Shown here piece by piece: positions 16,863 to 25,341 of a stretch of 64,000 nt of DNA. The stretch is from Enterococcus florum (GTDB lineage Bacteria > Bacillota > Bacilli > Lactobacillales > Enterococcaceae). Location: contig NZ_BJCC01000024.1 in NCBI RefSeq assembly GCF_004309355.1, positions 1 through 64,000 of the forward strand. The letters run 5' to 3'. The position numbers and the translations under genes were made by a program. Each line of letters begins with the position of its first letter. The stretch's first letter is position 1. A model generated the notes under the pieces. It had not been told where the DNA came from. It saw nothing but the letters and a program-made list of their open reading frames with translations, and searched no databases.

Positions 16863-17858
16863 ATGAATAACATTTTGACACAGGCAGCACAACTTTATGG
16901 TATCAGAGTAGTGAAAGAAATAACTCGTGGAAACTCTGGAAGCAGAGTGTTTGAGGTACAGTCCGATGAGCAGTCTTACATAATGAAAATCATAGAAGGA
17001 ACAAGAGAGAACCAAAAGCATCTTGATTTTGAAACACGATGGACAGAATACTTAACCGATCGAATGAGGGGAATCGCCAAACCAATGCGAAGCAAACACT
17101 ATCGACTTTATGAGATCGTTGAAACCGACAAGCGAAGCGTCTTGCTGCATTTGCAGGAAAAAGCACCGGGGAATACCATCGATGGTCCTCACTCAACGCA
17201 TTTTAATGCAACGCTCTTTTCTAGGCTTGGTGTGTTGATGGGACAAATGCATCGTTTGACGATCGATTATCCTGAGAATATCATCCGTCATGAGTTTGAA
17301 TGGAATGGACCGAATACTTGGCGCAGCTCGATTGCTATTTTAGATGAAGAAGTCCGTCGAAGCGAGGAACAATTGCTCGATCGCTTGAATGAACTGCCGA
17401 AAGAAAAAGACAATTATGGCATCGTTCATTTCGATATTCATACTGACAATTTTTTAGTTGAGCGCGATCAGATTACGCTGATCGATTTTGATGCTTGTCA
17501 GTTTAATTGGTATGCTGCCGATATCGCCAGTGCCTTGTTTTTTATGGCCCAAGCAGCAGCCAATCCGTTCGACCGACTCCATGAAACACAGCGTTCTGAA
17601 TTTGCGGAGATGTATCTGACTGCTTTTTTGAAGGGGTATCTTCAAACGAATGGATTAATGAAAGACTGGTTCGATCAGATAGACCTGTTCATGCGCTATC
17701 AAATGATTGATGAATATGTTTCTGCTGAATATTTTTGGACAGAAGAAGAGTATCCTGAGCGTCAATGGTATCTGACCTGGTTCAAAGACCGAATCTGCAC
17801 AGATCAGCCGTATGTTTCAATTAATTATGAAAATGTGTGGAACAATCGAATAAACTGA
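16863..17858 (+). CDS. Aminoglycoside/choline phosphotransferase-like kinase
   Basis: 331 aa APH fold. Nucleotide-binding N-lobe with GNSGSRVFEV (about 22-31) and IMKII; catalytic HFDIHTDNFLVE near residue 188, and the metal-binding IDFDACQFNW near 205. The protein is longer and different from classical resistance kinases and resembles the broad 'phosphotransferase enzyme family' whose substrates are mostly unknown. RBS AAAGGAG. The preceding 208 bases (16655-16862) contain no gene. Confidence 0.82.
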   Translation: MNNILTQAAQLYGIRVVKEITRGNSGSRVFEVQSDEQSYIMKIIEGTRENQKHLDFETRWTEYLTDRMRGIAKPMRSKHYRLYEIVETDKRSVLLHLQEKAPGNTIDGPHSTHFNATLFSRLGVLMGQMHRLTIDYPENIIRHEFEWNGPNTWRSSIAILDEEVRRSEEQLLDRLNELPKEKDNYGIVHFDIHTDNFLVERDQITLIDFDACQFNWYAADIASALFFMAQAAANPFDRLHETQRSEFAEMYLTAFLKGYLQTNGLMKDWFDQIDLFMRYQMIDEYVSAEYFWTEEEYPERQWYLTWFKDRICTDQPYVSINYENVWNNRIN

Positions 17859-17861
17859 AAA

Positions 17862-17895
17862 ATAGACCGTAACGAGACTCGTTGCGGTCTATTGC
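17862..17895. terminator. Hairpin between convergent kinase and MFS genes
   Basis: ATAGACCGTAACGAG pairs with CTCGTTGCGGTCTAT (one mismatch); the minus strand runs into TTTTT, so it best serves the MFS gene. Confidence 0.75.
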
Positions 17896-17911
17896 ATAGA
17901 ACTGAAAGTTA

Positions 17912-19090
17912 TTATTCCTTCACAGCAACTGCTTGCTCGATTGTTTTTCCCAGTGAATTTCTGAGAATGATTGAACCAATACATAATAGTAAGAAGGCAA
18001 TCGCCCCAATCAAAGTAAAACGTGTGTCAAAGGCAGTGATCAGCACGCCGCAGATAAAAGGTCCGAAAGTAGTACCCAGATTGGCTGCCGTTAAGAATAA
18101 TCCATTAGAAAAATCGGGAGCCTCAGAGCCAAATTCCGTAATCAAGTATTGGTTGACATTGGCTGCAATCCCGGCCAAGATCCCTAGAACGTTGATTAAA
18201 ACAGTCGCCGCAATCGTCATATTGCCTAAGAAAAACAGCAGGATATAGGTGGTGATCAAAGCAAAAGGTAAAGCGAAAATCGTTTTTTTCGCATGGGTTG
18301 TCAAGACTTTCCCTGCAATCACATTTCCGACAATATTAGTTAGCCCGTAAACCAGCAAAATCAAGCTAATACTTCGGCTGGACAGCTGAGTAATGGTTTC
18401 CAGAAAATCAGACAAGTAGCTGTAAAAACCGAAAATTGCGCCGTTTAGCAAAATAACCGTAAGAATTGAAACCAGCATTTGCGGCCTCTTCAGCACGCCG
18501 ATTTGCTTTCCGTAAGACAGGCGGGTCGTCACTGGAATCGATGGGACAAAGAATAAGGTTGCCAGCAGAACTAGTCCGTTGACTGCCGCAAAGAATACCA
18601 TCGACAGGGCGAAGGAAACTTCTGTGGCAATAAAGCTGGTGACTGGAACACCCAGTACAATGCCAGCAGAAACACCGATAAAGACTCTCGACACAGCTTT
18701 AGCCGATTCATTAGCTGAGACTGAGGTTCCCGCGACGGTTAAGGCCATTGATACATAGATGGGATGAAAGGCCGCAGGGACCACCCGAGCCAGCAGCAGG
18801 ATAGTAAAGTTTGGTGCGAAAACCGACACGATGTTGCTGACGGTAAAAATACCTAAAGCCAGTACCATGACCGTTTTACGATTGACCTTGGAGAACACCA
18901 GCGGCATCGTAGGACCCGCAATCGCCACAATCAAGGCAAAGGCACTCACCAGCAAGCTGGCAGTTGGCACGCTGACACTGAATTCTTCCGCAATCAAAGG
19001 CAAAATACCAATAATCCCCATTTCCGTGTTCATAATCCCAAACACCCCGATTGTCAAAATCAGGATTAATAAACGTTGATTCTTTTTCAA
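17912..19090 (-). CDS. MFS transporter, drug/sugar efflux (AraJ-like)
   Basis: 392 aa from a TTG at 19090 preceded on the minus strand by AAAGGGGCG; a GTG at 19135 would add 15 residues that lack membrane character. Twelve membrane segments. The first half contains MGIIGILPLIAEEFSVSVPT and the inter-helix motif ending in NRKTVMVL; this is the DHA1-type efflux group that includes AraJ and chloramphenicol exporters. No regulator is adjacent. The substrate is unknown. Confidence 0.85.
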   Translation of the reverse strand: MKKNQRLLILILTIGVFGIMNTEMGIIGILPLIAEEFSVSVPTASLLVSAFALIVAIAGPTMPLVFSKVNRKTVMVLALGIFTVSNIVSVFAPNFTILLLARVVPAAFHPIYVSMALTVAGTSVSANESAKAVSRVFIGVSAGIVLGVPVTSFIATEVSFALSMVFFAAVNGLVLLATLFFVPSIPVTTRLSYGKQIGVLKRPQMLVSILTVILLNGAIFGFYSYLSDFLETITQLSSRSISLILLVYGLTNIVGNVIAGKVLTTHAKKTIFALPFALITTYILLFFLGNMTIAATVLINVLGILAGIAANVNQYLITEFGSEAPDFSNGLFLTAANLGTTFGPFICGVLITAFDTRFTLIGAIAFLLLCIGSIILRNSLGKTIEQAVAVKE

Positions 19091-19301
19091 ATAGATCGCC
19101 CCTTTAAAAGTTGTAGTCTGAGCATAAGCCTTCACCTTGAGATCAAGTCAAGCTGAAAAAGCAAAAAAAGTTTTTCTTTCCCAAACGAATTCGGCCGTAG
19201 CTTTGGCGCAAAATTAGATTCATATATAGAAGAAAAATATTTGAGGAGTCTGATAATCGGTAAATAAAAAGATTTTTCTGCAATATGTTGAAAAAAATCC
19301 C

Positions 19302-19332
19302 TTGACTTAAAGTGCAGGTGAAGGAATAGAAT
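19302..19332 (+). promoter_or_regulatory. MerR-type promoter with 19-bp spacer (site 3)
   Basis: TTGACT (19302-19307), 19 bases, TAGAAT (19327-19332). The spacer carries CTTAAAG and AGGTGAAG, the same half-site pattern as the promoters at 5677 and 6261 some 13 kb away. It drives the amino acid ABC importer. Confidence 0.75.
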
Positions 19333-19357
19333 CAATGCAAGAAGTGGAGGAATCAAA

Positions 19358-20137
19358 ATGAAAAAAATAAGTGCAGCAATTGCCTTGCTGGCGACCCTCT
19401 TTTTAGTCGGCTGCAGCAATGGAGCAGATAATCAAAGCGCCTCCTCCAATCGTGAGGAGCGCAAGGTTTTACGGGTAGGAACGGAAGGTTCGTATCGGCC
19501 CTTTTCTTATCACAATGATCAAGACGAATTGGTCGGTTACGATGTGGAGGTGGCTCAAGCAGTCGCTGAAAGAATGGGGTACGAGGTGGAATTTCATGAA
19601 GCGGCTTGGGATGCGATGCTGGCGGCCTTTGATGCAAATCGCACCGATGCCATCTTCAATCAAGTAAGTATCACGGAGGAGCGTCAGGAAAAATACGACT
19701 TCAGCGAGCCTTACAGCGTGGCTCACATTGCTCTGATTGTACATGAGGACAACAACGAGATCCAAGCTTTTTCGGATTTAGCCGGTAAAGGCGTCGCTCA
19801 AACCATCACTAGCAATTTCGCCCTCATGTCAGAAGAAGAGTATGGTGCCGAGGTAGTCAGTGTTGAAACCTTTAACAATTCCTTTGACCTGGTAATGAAT
19901 GAGCGGGCCGATGCCACCTTGAATGACGATGTGATCTTTTACGATTATTTGAATCAACAGCCGGATACACCGTTAAAAATTGCGGCAACGCTAGACGAAG
20001 GAGTTTCAGCAGCTGTGTTGCTGCATAAGGATGCCGTCTTGGTGGAAGAAATTAATGCAGCTTTAGCTGAACTGCACGAGGACGGTACTTTGACAGAAAT
20101 TTCCGAGAAATATTTTAACCGCGACATCACCCAATAA
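19358..20137 (+). CDS. Polar amino acid ABC transporter substrate-binding lipoprotein
   Basis: 259 aa. Signal peptide with lipobox LFLVGCSNG (Cys about residue 19), then a family-3 solute-binding domain: LRVGTEGSYRPFSYHNDQDE near 40 and YDVEVAQAVAERMGYEVEF. The Arg that binds the amino acid carboxylate is in NQVSITEERQEKYDFSEPY. Close relatives bind cystine or other polar amino acids (TcyA/TcyJ type). First gene of a three-gene importer controlled by a MerR-type promoter. RBS GTGGAGG. Confidence 0.9.
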   Translation: MKKISAAIALLATLFLVGCSNGADNQSASSNREERKVLRVGTEGSYRPFSYHNDQDELVGYDVEVAQAVAERMGYEVEFHEAAWDAMLAAFDANRTDAIFNQVSITEERQEKYDFSEPYSVAHIALIVHEDNNEIQAFSDLAGKGVAQTITSNFALMSEEEYGAEVVSVETFNNSFDLVMNERADATLNDDVIFYDYLNQQPDTPLKIAATLDEGVSAAVLLHKDAVLVEEINAALAELHEDGTLTEISEKYFNRDITQ

Positions 20138-20152
20138 CAGAGGAGGGATTTG

Positions 20153-20812
20153 ATGGAACGATCTATTGAAATTGTGCAAAGCTCGCTGCTGCCGTTGCTG
20201 TGGGCCTTCCTGGAGGCAACGATCCCCCTGACCATTATTTCTTTTGTGTTGGGCGTACTGATTGCGGTTATTACAGCCCTGGCCCGAATTTCAAAAAAAC
20301 GGCTGCTGAACAGTGTGTTCTATCTGTATGTTTGGATTTTCCGCGGGACGCCGTTATTGGTGCAGCTGTTTATTATATTTTTCGGTTTGCCATCGGTGGG
20401 CATTCAGCTGGAGGCTTGGAGCGCAGCGGTCATTGCGTTTTCCTTAAACACCGGGGCTTACGCTTCGGAAACGATTCGTTCCGCAATCCTGGCAATTTCG
20501 ACTGGACAATATGAATCGGCGGCTTCCTTAGGGATGAGCCAGCGGCAGATTTTTACCCGAATCATTGCCCCCCAGGCTTTGAAAATTGCGCTGCCACCCT
20601 TGTCCAATAACTTTGTCAGCTTAGTCAAGGATACTTCACTAGCAGCCAGTATTACGATTGTTGAGGTGTTTCTAACGGCGCAACGAATCGCTGCGCGCAC
20701 CTATGAGCCACTGCTACTGTATTGTTTAGTGGCAGTGTACTATTTAGTTTTTTGTACCTTGTTGAATTATTTGCAGTCGGTGTTGGAACATCGCATGGCT
20801 CTTTATGAATAG
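20153..20812 (+). CDS. Polar amino acid ABC transporter permease
   Basis: 219 aa from the ATG at 20153 behind AGAGGAGGG. Membrane segments flank the EAA loop (ESAASLGMSQRQIFTRIIAP near 121). RGTPLLVQLFIIFFGLP is the usual HisM/TcyB signature. It works as a homodimer with the 20823 ATPase. Confidence 0.9.
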   Translation: MERSIEIVQSSLLPLLWAFLEATIPLTIISFVLGVLIAVITALARISKKRLLNSVFYLYVWIFRGTPLLVQLFIIFFGLPSVGIQLEAWSAAVIAFSLNTGAYASETIRSAILAISTGQYESAASLGMSQRQIFTRIIAPQALKIALPPLSNNFVSLVKDTSLAASITIVEVFLTAQRIAARTYEPLLLYCLVAVYYLVFCTLLNYLQSVLEHRMALYE

Positions 20813-20822
20813 GAGGCAAAAC

Positions 20823-21554
20823 ATGTTAACCATTCAAAATTTAACCAAGTCTTTTGCTGGCCAACCGGTATTGAAGAATATCCATGCCATCTTTCGCGAT
20901 GGAGAAACTACCGCCATTTTAGGTCCTTCGGGCTCCGGCAAAAGCACCTTGTTGCGTTCCATTGATCTGCTGGAACTGCCGGAGACCGGTCAGATCGTCA
21001 TAAATGACATTCGTTTGACCTTTCCCAGCAATCCCAGCTTCAAGGAAAAGAAGAATTATCGCCGTTATTTCAGTATCGTTTTCCAGTCGTATAATTTATT
21101 TCCTCATTTTACGGTCCTGCAAAATATTATGGAGGGACCGATGCAGGTAAAGGGCGAAAGCAAGACACAAGCCAAGCAGAAAGCTTTGGAGCTCCTGACT
21201 AGAATCGGTTTGGCTGACAAACAAACGGCTTATCCGGCTCAGCTTTCCGGTGGTCAGCAGCAGCGGGTGGCAATTGCTCGCGCGTTGGCGATGGAACCAG
21301 CTTTTATTTTATATGACGAACCTACCAGTGCTTTGGATCCCGAACTGTCTAATGAAGTTTTATTGACGATTCAACAACTGGCAGACGCCGGCAACTCGCA
21401 AATTGTGGTGACTCATAACTTGGAGTTTGCCCGCAAAGCAGCTGATCGCGTGTTATTTATGGATCAAGGAAAAATTTTATTTGACGGTTCTACTCAGATG
21501 TTTTTCCGCAACAAGGACGATCGAATCCAACAATTTATTCAACAAATTGCTTAG
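20823..21554 (+). CDS. Polar amino acid ABC transporter ATP-binding protein
   Basis: 243 aa from the ATG at 20823 (AGGAGGCAAAAC upstream). Walker A LGPSGSGKSTLLRSID, signature LSGGQQQRVAIARAL, Walker B AFILYDEPTSALDP and H loop VVTHNLEFA. GlnQ/TcyC type. It starts 10 bases after the permease stop, last gene of the importer operon. Confidence 0.92.
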   Translation: MLTIQNLTKSFAGQPVLKNIHAIFRDGETTAILGPSGSGKSTLLRSIDLLELPETGQIVINDIRLTFPSNPSFKEKKNYRRYFSIVFQSYNLFPHFTVLQNIMEGPMQVKGESKTQAKQKALELLTRIGLADKQTAYPAQLSGGQQQRVAIARALAMEPAFILYDEPTSALDPELSNEVLLTIQQLADAGNSQIVVTHNLEFARKAADRVLFMDQGKILFDGSTQMFFRNKDDRIQQFIQQIA

Positions 21555-21561
21555 GGGGCAG

Positions 21562-21698
21562 GTAATGCAAGGTTGTTCTTTCATATTAGTGATGGTCATC
21601 GGGATGAAAAAAATCAGTATGCTTCACAGTTAAAACAACGAGCGTTTGACTATTTCACCATGATGTACAAGTCAGAGGCTATTCTCCATCTTACCTAA
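21562..21698 (+). pseudogene. Unrecognised coding fragment
   Basis: An open stretch of about 45 codons follows the ABC ATPase (ARLFFHISDGHRDEKNQYAS, then LKQRAFDYFTMMYKSEAI) and ends in TAA. It has no convincing start and no family I can name. It directly precedes the GH1 relic and is probably part of the same decayed segment. Confidence 0.3.
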
Positions 21699-21721
21699 AG
21701 CAATTATTGAAGGAGTAAGAC

Positions 21722-22065
21722 GCCCGAGCGCTAAGATGACAAAGGGGATTTAAAACTGCTGAAGCAAACTACTGCCGACTATTTTGGGTTCAGTTATTCG
21801 ATGAGTATGCTGATCAACAAGGTCAAATCATAGATGATTACCGGATCGACTATATGCAAAAACATATTGCGGCGATGCATGATGCAGTTGAGAATGGGGT
21901 TGATCTAATGGGTAACACACCTTGACGGTGCATTGATCTAGCAGCCTCAGCAGGAGAAATGAGCAAATGCTGCGGCTTTATTTACGTTGATCTAGAGGAT
22001 GTCGGCAATGGAACTTTGAAGCGCAGCAAGGAAAAATTATTTGAAGAAATTAAGCAAAGACCAAT
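21722..22065 (+). pseudogene. Relic of a GH1 6-phospho-beta-glucosidase
   Basis: Pieces in shifting frames match the C-terminal third of GH1 enzymes in this window: TADYFGFSYSMSM, then DDYRIDYMQKHIAAMHDAVE, DLMGNT, a stop near 21923, then CIDLAASAGEMSKCCGFIYV and a basic tail. The segment with the catalytic nucleophile is missing between the first and second pieces. Compare residues 390-475 of the intact 34003 gene. Confidence 0.8.
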
Positions 22066-22110
22066 GACAACGAGCACTTGGCTTTCAATAAGCCAAGTGC
22101 TCGTTGTCAT
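22064..22110. terminator. Strong bidirectional terminator, perfect 21-bp stem
   Basis: The arms 22064-22084 and 22090-22110 are exactly complementary with a 5-base loop (TCAAT). It closes the GH1 relic on one strand and the GyrI-like gene on the other. Confidence 0.85.
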
Positions 22111-22118
22111 CTTATCGT

Positions 22119-22748
22119 TTATTCTACTTGGTAGCGCAAAATAGTTCGGCGTTTTTCCGGTGCTGTTTTTCGCGCGTCGTTAAGATAGATCTCCCGGTGG
22201 TTATGGCAGTAGCGAGTCAGCCCATTGGCTTCAACGTATTGATCCATCTTTTGGAAAGAGGAAGGTTCGTCATCGAAGGAACCAAGGTGCATGATCTGTA
22301 CACACTTGCCGTCCTCGATCGTTTCGAAGTGGATGTTCTGCAGCAGCTCGTTTGGCTCTTTTTTAGCCACAGCGGCAAGAGAAGCATCCACCATTTCCTG
22401 TGTGATCCAGTCCGGCTGGCGCAGCATGATCGTATACTCAAAGCTGTCTTTGTCTGTTGTATCTGCCGTGTTCTTTGTCGTCCAGATGCCCTCTAAAGGA
22501 AAAATCGCAAATTCAGAATAGTCGAAGTCCGCCTGCAGTTCAGGATGGGCGTTGTAGAATTTCTTAAAGCCCATTTTGATACTCCAAGCGACGGAGTACA
22601 GAATACCTACACGGTCTGAAAAGTCCTGATTGTTTGGATTTCCTTCGCCGCTAAGGGTAATAAATTTTTGCGCAGGGACTGACACGAGCTGCGGGTCCTT
22701 TTTCGCTCCGTATAAATGCGTTTCTTGTTTCTTCCAATCAAATTTCAT
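22119..22748 (-). CDS. GyrI-like small-molecule-binding domain protein
   Basis: 209 aa SHS2/GyrI-like fold (FDWKKQETHLYGAKKDPQLV at the start; PAQKFITLSGEGNPNNQDF near 25; HREIYLNDARKTAPEKRRTI near the end). The ending matches the family in which a Glu and nearby aromatic residues line a ligand pocket. Such proteins often sit beside WYL or MerR regulators and may bind or degrade toxic compounds. It has its own operator-like dyad (22790) matching one before the WYL gene. Confidence 0.85.
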   Translation of the reverse strand: MKFDWKKQETHLYGAKKDPQLVSVPAQKFITLSGEGNPNNQDFSDRVGILYSVAWSIKMGFKKFYNAHPELQADFDYSEFAIFPLEGIWTTKNTADTTDKDSFEYTIMLRQPDWITQEMVDASLAAVAKKEPNELLQNIHFETIEDGKCVQIMHLGSFDDEPSSFQKMDQYVEANGLTRYCHNHREIYLNDARKTAPEKRRTILRYQVE

Positions 22749-22789
22749 TGTTTTTCCTCCTCACTTAGTGGACTTCATTGTAGCAGGAG

Positions 22790-22814
22790 AAACCTACAAC
22801 CTCGTGTCAGGTTT
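22790..22814 (-). promoter_or_regulatory. Probable WYL-regulator operator before the GyrI-like gene
   Basis: On the minus strand ACCTGACA and TTGTAGGT form an imperfect dyad with a TACAAT -10 just downstream. ACCTGACA recurs at 23749-23756 before the regulator gene. Confidence 0.6.
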
Positions 22815-23709
22815 AATAAATAATTTGCATTTGTGCTATTTTTTCTTTGATTTTGTTTCGGATGTGTTCGGGAGCCAACACTTCCACTTGACCGCCAAAG
22901 GATAAAAGAAAGCTATACAAACTGTCATTCTCTGGATATTCAGCTGTGACCAGCAGGCGTCCATCTTGGCTTTTTTCAACGCTGTCAAAATTTTCGTAAA
23001 CACGATAAGCCAATTCAGGCGCAAAGGCCATTTTAACAGAGTACCGCTTTGTCGTGTAGAGTTTTTCTGGCGCTAGTACTTTCTCAAGTGCTTCTCGCTT
23101 AAATACTTCCTCAGTCATTTGAACATCACTGATTCGTTTTAATTTGAACAGACGGTAAGCTTGTCTTTCACAGCAATAGGCATGTAAATACCATTCTCTG
23201 GCTTTAAAAACCAATTTGAGCGGTTCCACCTTGCGATCGGTCGCTGTTTTTTCTCGGCTAAAATAGTGAAAAAGCATCCGCTTTTTTTGAAAAATAGCTG
23301 ACTTCAGTGTTTGAAACAGCTCTTCATGTTGTGGATGCCAATCTGAAAAATCAATTTCGATCCAGTTGGTGGTTTGCTTTTGAAAGACGCTGCCCATTTT
23401 TTTCAACAGCGCACGATTTCGTTCTTCATCTACCCCAGTTAAACTTTGCAAAGCTGTCAATATCTGCTGCTGCTCTTCTTCAGAGATCAATGAGCGATTC
23501 AATACGAAATTTCTAGGCAGGAAAATGCCACCGCCTTTTCCTTGTGTCGTATAGACGGGGATGCCTACTGAGCTCAAAATGTCGATATCCCGATAAATCG
23601 TACGAATGGACACCTCAAATTCTTCTGCCAGTTCTGGTGCTGTCGTGCTTCCTTTATCCATCAAATAATAAACCATTCGAAACAAACGATATTCTACCAT
23701 CTTTTTCAC
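22813..23709 (-). CDS. WYL-domain transcriptional regulator (YafY type)
   Basis: 298 aa. N-terminal winged HTH of the HTH_11 type (residues 5-60, STTAPELAEEFEVSIRTIYR) and a WYL domain at about 140-205 (EPLKLVFKAREWYLHAYC), then the WCX C-terminal part. WYL domains sense ligands. It is transcribed ahead of the GyrI-like gene, which may make the binding protein for the same compound. Confidence 0.9.
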   Translation of the reverse strand: MKKMVEYRLFRMVYYLMDKGSTTAPELAEEFEVSIRTIYRDIDILSSVGIPVYTTQGKGGGIFLPRNFVLNRSLISEEEQQQILTALQSLTGVDEERNRALLKKMGSVFQKQTTNWIEIDFSDWHPQHEELFQTLKSAIFQKKRMLFHYFSREKTATDRKVEPLKLVFKAREWYLHAYCCERQAYRLFKLKRISDVQMTEEVFKREALEKVLAPEKLYTTKRYSVKMAFAPELAYRVYENFDSVEKSQDGRLLVTAEYPENDSLYSFLLSFGGQVEVLAPEHIRNKIKEKIAQMQIIY

Positions 23710-23728
23710 CTCTCCTTAACAGTATAGC

Positions 23729-23756
23729 ACCTAAAACATGAAACTTGATGTCAGGT
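23729..23756 (-). promoter_or_regulatory. Probable autoregulatory operator of the WYL gene
   Basis: A 28-bp imperfect dyad runs from ACCTGACAT to its inverted partner ATGTTTTAGGT on the minus strand, next to a TATACT -10 (23721-23726). It shares ACCTGACA with the site before the GyrI-like gene. Confidence 0.6.
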
Positions 23757-23962
23757 TAGGGAAATAGACAGCAGTCTTTTATTCATAGGTGATTGACTCA
23801 CTGCGCGAAAAACGCACTCTCTAGAAGGAACAAAGATAAAGATAGGTAAGTCAGAAAATAGAATTTTTAGTACATCTTTTGAAATTCAGTTACTTCATTT
23901 ATCTAGTCACCGCCAATAGGTATTGTTAAAATAGAGGTATCAAACAAAAAGGAGGGGATACC

Positions 23963-24313
23963 ATGGCAGCACAAAGACACACCTTTGAAAGAAGTCGGCA
24001 TTTAGTCGATTTCCATTTGGCAGGCTTTGCCTACCATGACGGACTGGAGGTAATTGAGAAATTGACATTAGGAAAATCCGTTACTTTGGCAGCCGAACCA
24101 GATAATCCTCATGATCCTTATGCGGTCGCTGTTTTCTTCCGAGGATATAAATTGGGCTATGTGCCAAGTGGGAAAAATGAACATTTAAGTCAGTTGCTTT
24201 ATTTTGGCTATGACGATATCTTTGAAGCTCGAATTCAATCCGTGAATATGGAGAACCATCCTGAACGACAGTTTCGAGTCGTGGTAAGGCTCAAGGACAG
24301 GCGGGAGATGTAA
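23963..24313 (+). CDS. HIRAN-domain protein
   Basis: 116 aa, essentially one HIRAN domain: FHLAGFAYHDGLEVIEKLTL near 17 and AAEPDNPHDPYAVAVFFRGY near 47, then LGYVPSGKNEHLS. HIRAN domains bind DNA ends or damaged DNA and are also found as stand-alone proteins of unknown role. ATG after AAGGAGGGGATACC. Monocistronic. Confidence 0.85.
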   Translation: MAAQRHTFERSRHLVDFHLAGFAYHDGLEVIEKLTLGKSVTLAAEPDNPHDPYAVAVFFRGYKLGYVPSGKNEHLSQLLYFGYDDIFEARIQSVNMENHPERQFRVVVRLKDRREM

Positions 24314-24363
24314 CGATTAAGACTAATTTTACGGGACAATCATGATAAACAGAATTCCTAAAG

Positions 24364-24398
24364 CATGAAATGGATGTTTTTGACCTTTCATGTTTTTT
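24364..24398 (+). terminator. Terminator after the HIRAN gene
   Basis: CATGAAA pairs with TTTCATG around a 15-base loop and is followed by TTTTTTG. Confidence 0.65.
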
Positions 24399-24494
24399 GT
24401 TTAAGTAACAAAAAAATGTTATTAGGCACACATTAAACAAAAAAAATTGGGTTATAATTGGTTTTGTGTTAGTTGAGACTCGAGGGGGGATTGC

Positions 24495-25331
24495 ATGACA
24501 ATCAAAATGGTGGTATGTGATTTAGACAATACATTGCTGAATGAGGAGGGACGTGTATCGAAGGAAAATTTGGCTGCGATTCATTCATTGATGACGCAAG
24601 GTGGTCACTTTGTGGCTGCCAGTGGACGAACGATCAACCAGATGGAACAAGTGCTGGTCAATCTGGGCACGATCAATCGAGAAAACTGCTATTCGATTAC
24701 TATGAATGGGGGCGTCGTGATCGAAAACAAAAAGAATCGAAAATTGGCTCACTCCTATTTTACTTATCGAGAACTCTATCAGTTGTTTGCGTTTGCGCAA
24801 CGTGAAGGGGTGTGTTTGCATTTTCAAACGGATGAATTGATTTATTTATTCCACCCGTCTGCTGCCGAATTGAAGTATCTCGACACGCAGCAATTGGATT
24901 ATGTAGTTATTGAAGAGGATCAATTGACCTATCTAAAGAATGAAAAAGTTGGCAAAGTGCTTTACCAACATGATGACATTGACTATCTGAAAGATTTGTC
25001 CGTGATATTAAAGGATTACTGCGAAGGAGACTTAACGATCAGCTATTCGGCCAATCGATATATGGAGATCAACTGCGGCCGCGACATCAGCAAAGCACAG
25101 GGAATCAAGCTTTTGGCAGGTCATTTAAAAATCTCATTGACTGAAGTATTAGCGATCGGAGATAACTACAACGACCTTGAGATGGTTGAGCTGGCAGGAT
25201 TTTCCGCTTGCCCCAGCAATGCGATCGCCGAATTGCGTCAGCATTGTGATTACATCAGTAAAAAATCCTGCAATCAACATGCTGTTGCCGATATTTTGTC
25301 CCATTATCGACAAATCAATCAGCTGAAATGA
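24495..25331 (+). CDS. Cof-type HAD phosphatase
   Basis: 278 aa. Motif I VVCDLDNTLLN (about 6-16), motif II SGRTINQM near 42, motif III Lys in the middle and motif IV IGDNYNDLEMVELAG near 221. Cof-type HAD enzymes with a C2B cap dephosphorylate sugar phosphates or flavin/pyridoxal phosphates. RBS GAGGGGGG. A broken DeoR regulator follows. Confidence 0.9.
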   Translation: MTIKMVVCDLDNTLLNEEGRVSKENLAAIHSLMTQGGHFVAASGRTINQMEQVLVNLGTINRENCYSITMNGGVVIENKKNRKLAHSYFTYRELYQLFAFAQREGVCLHFQTDELIYLFHPSAAELKYLDTQQLDYVVIEEDQLTYLKNEKVGKVLYQHDDIDYLKDLSVILKDYCEGDLTISYSANRYMEINCGRDISKAQGIKLLAGHLKISLTEVLAIGDNYNDLEMVELAGFSACPSNAIAELRQHCDYISKKSCNQHAVADILSHYRQINQLK

Positions 25332-25341
25332 GGGACATGAT

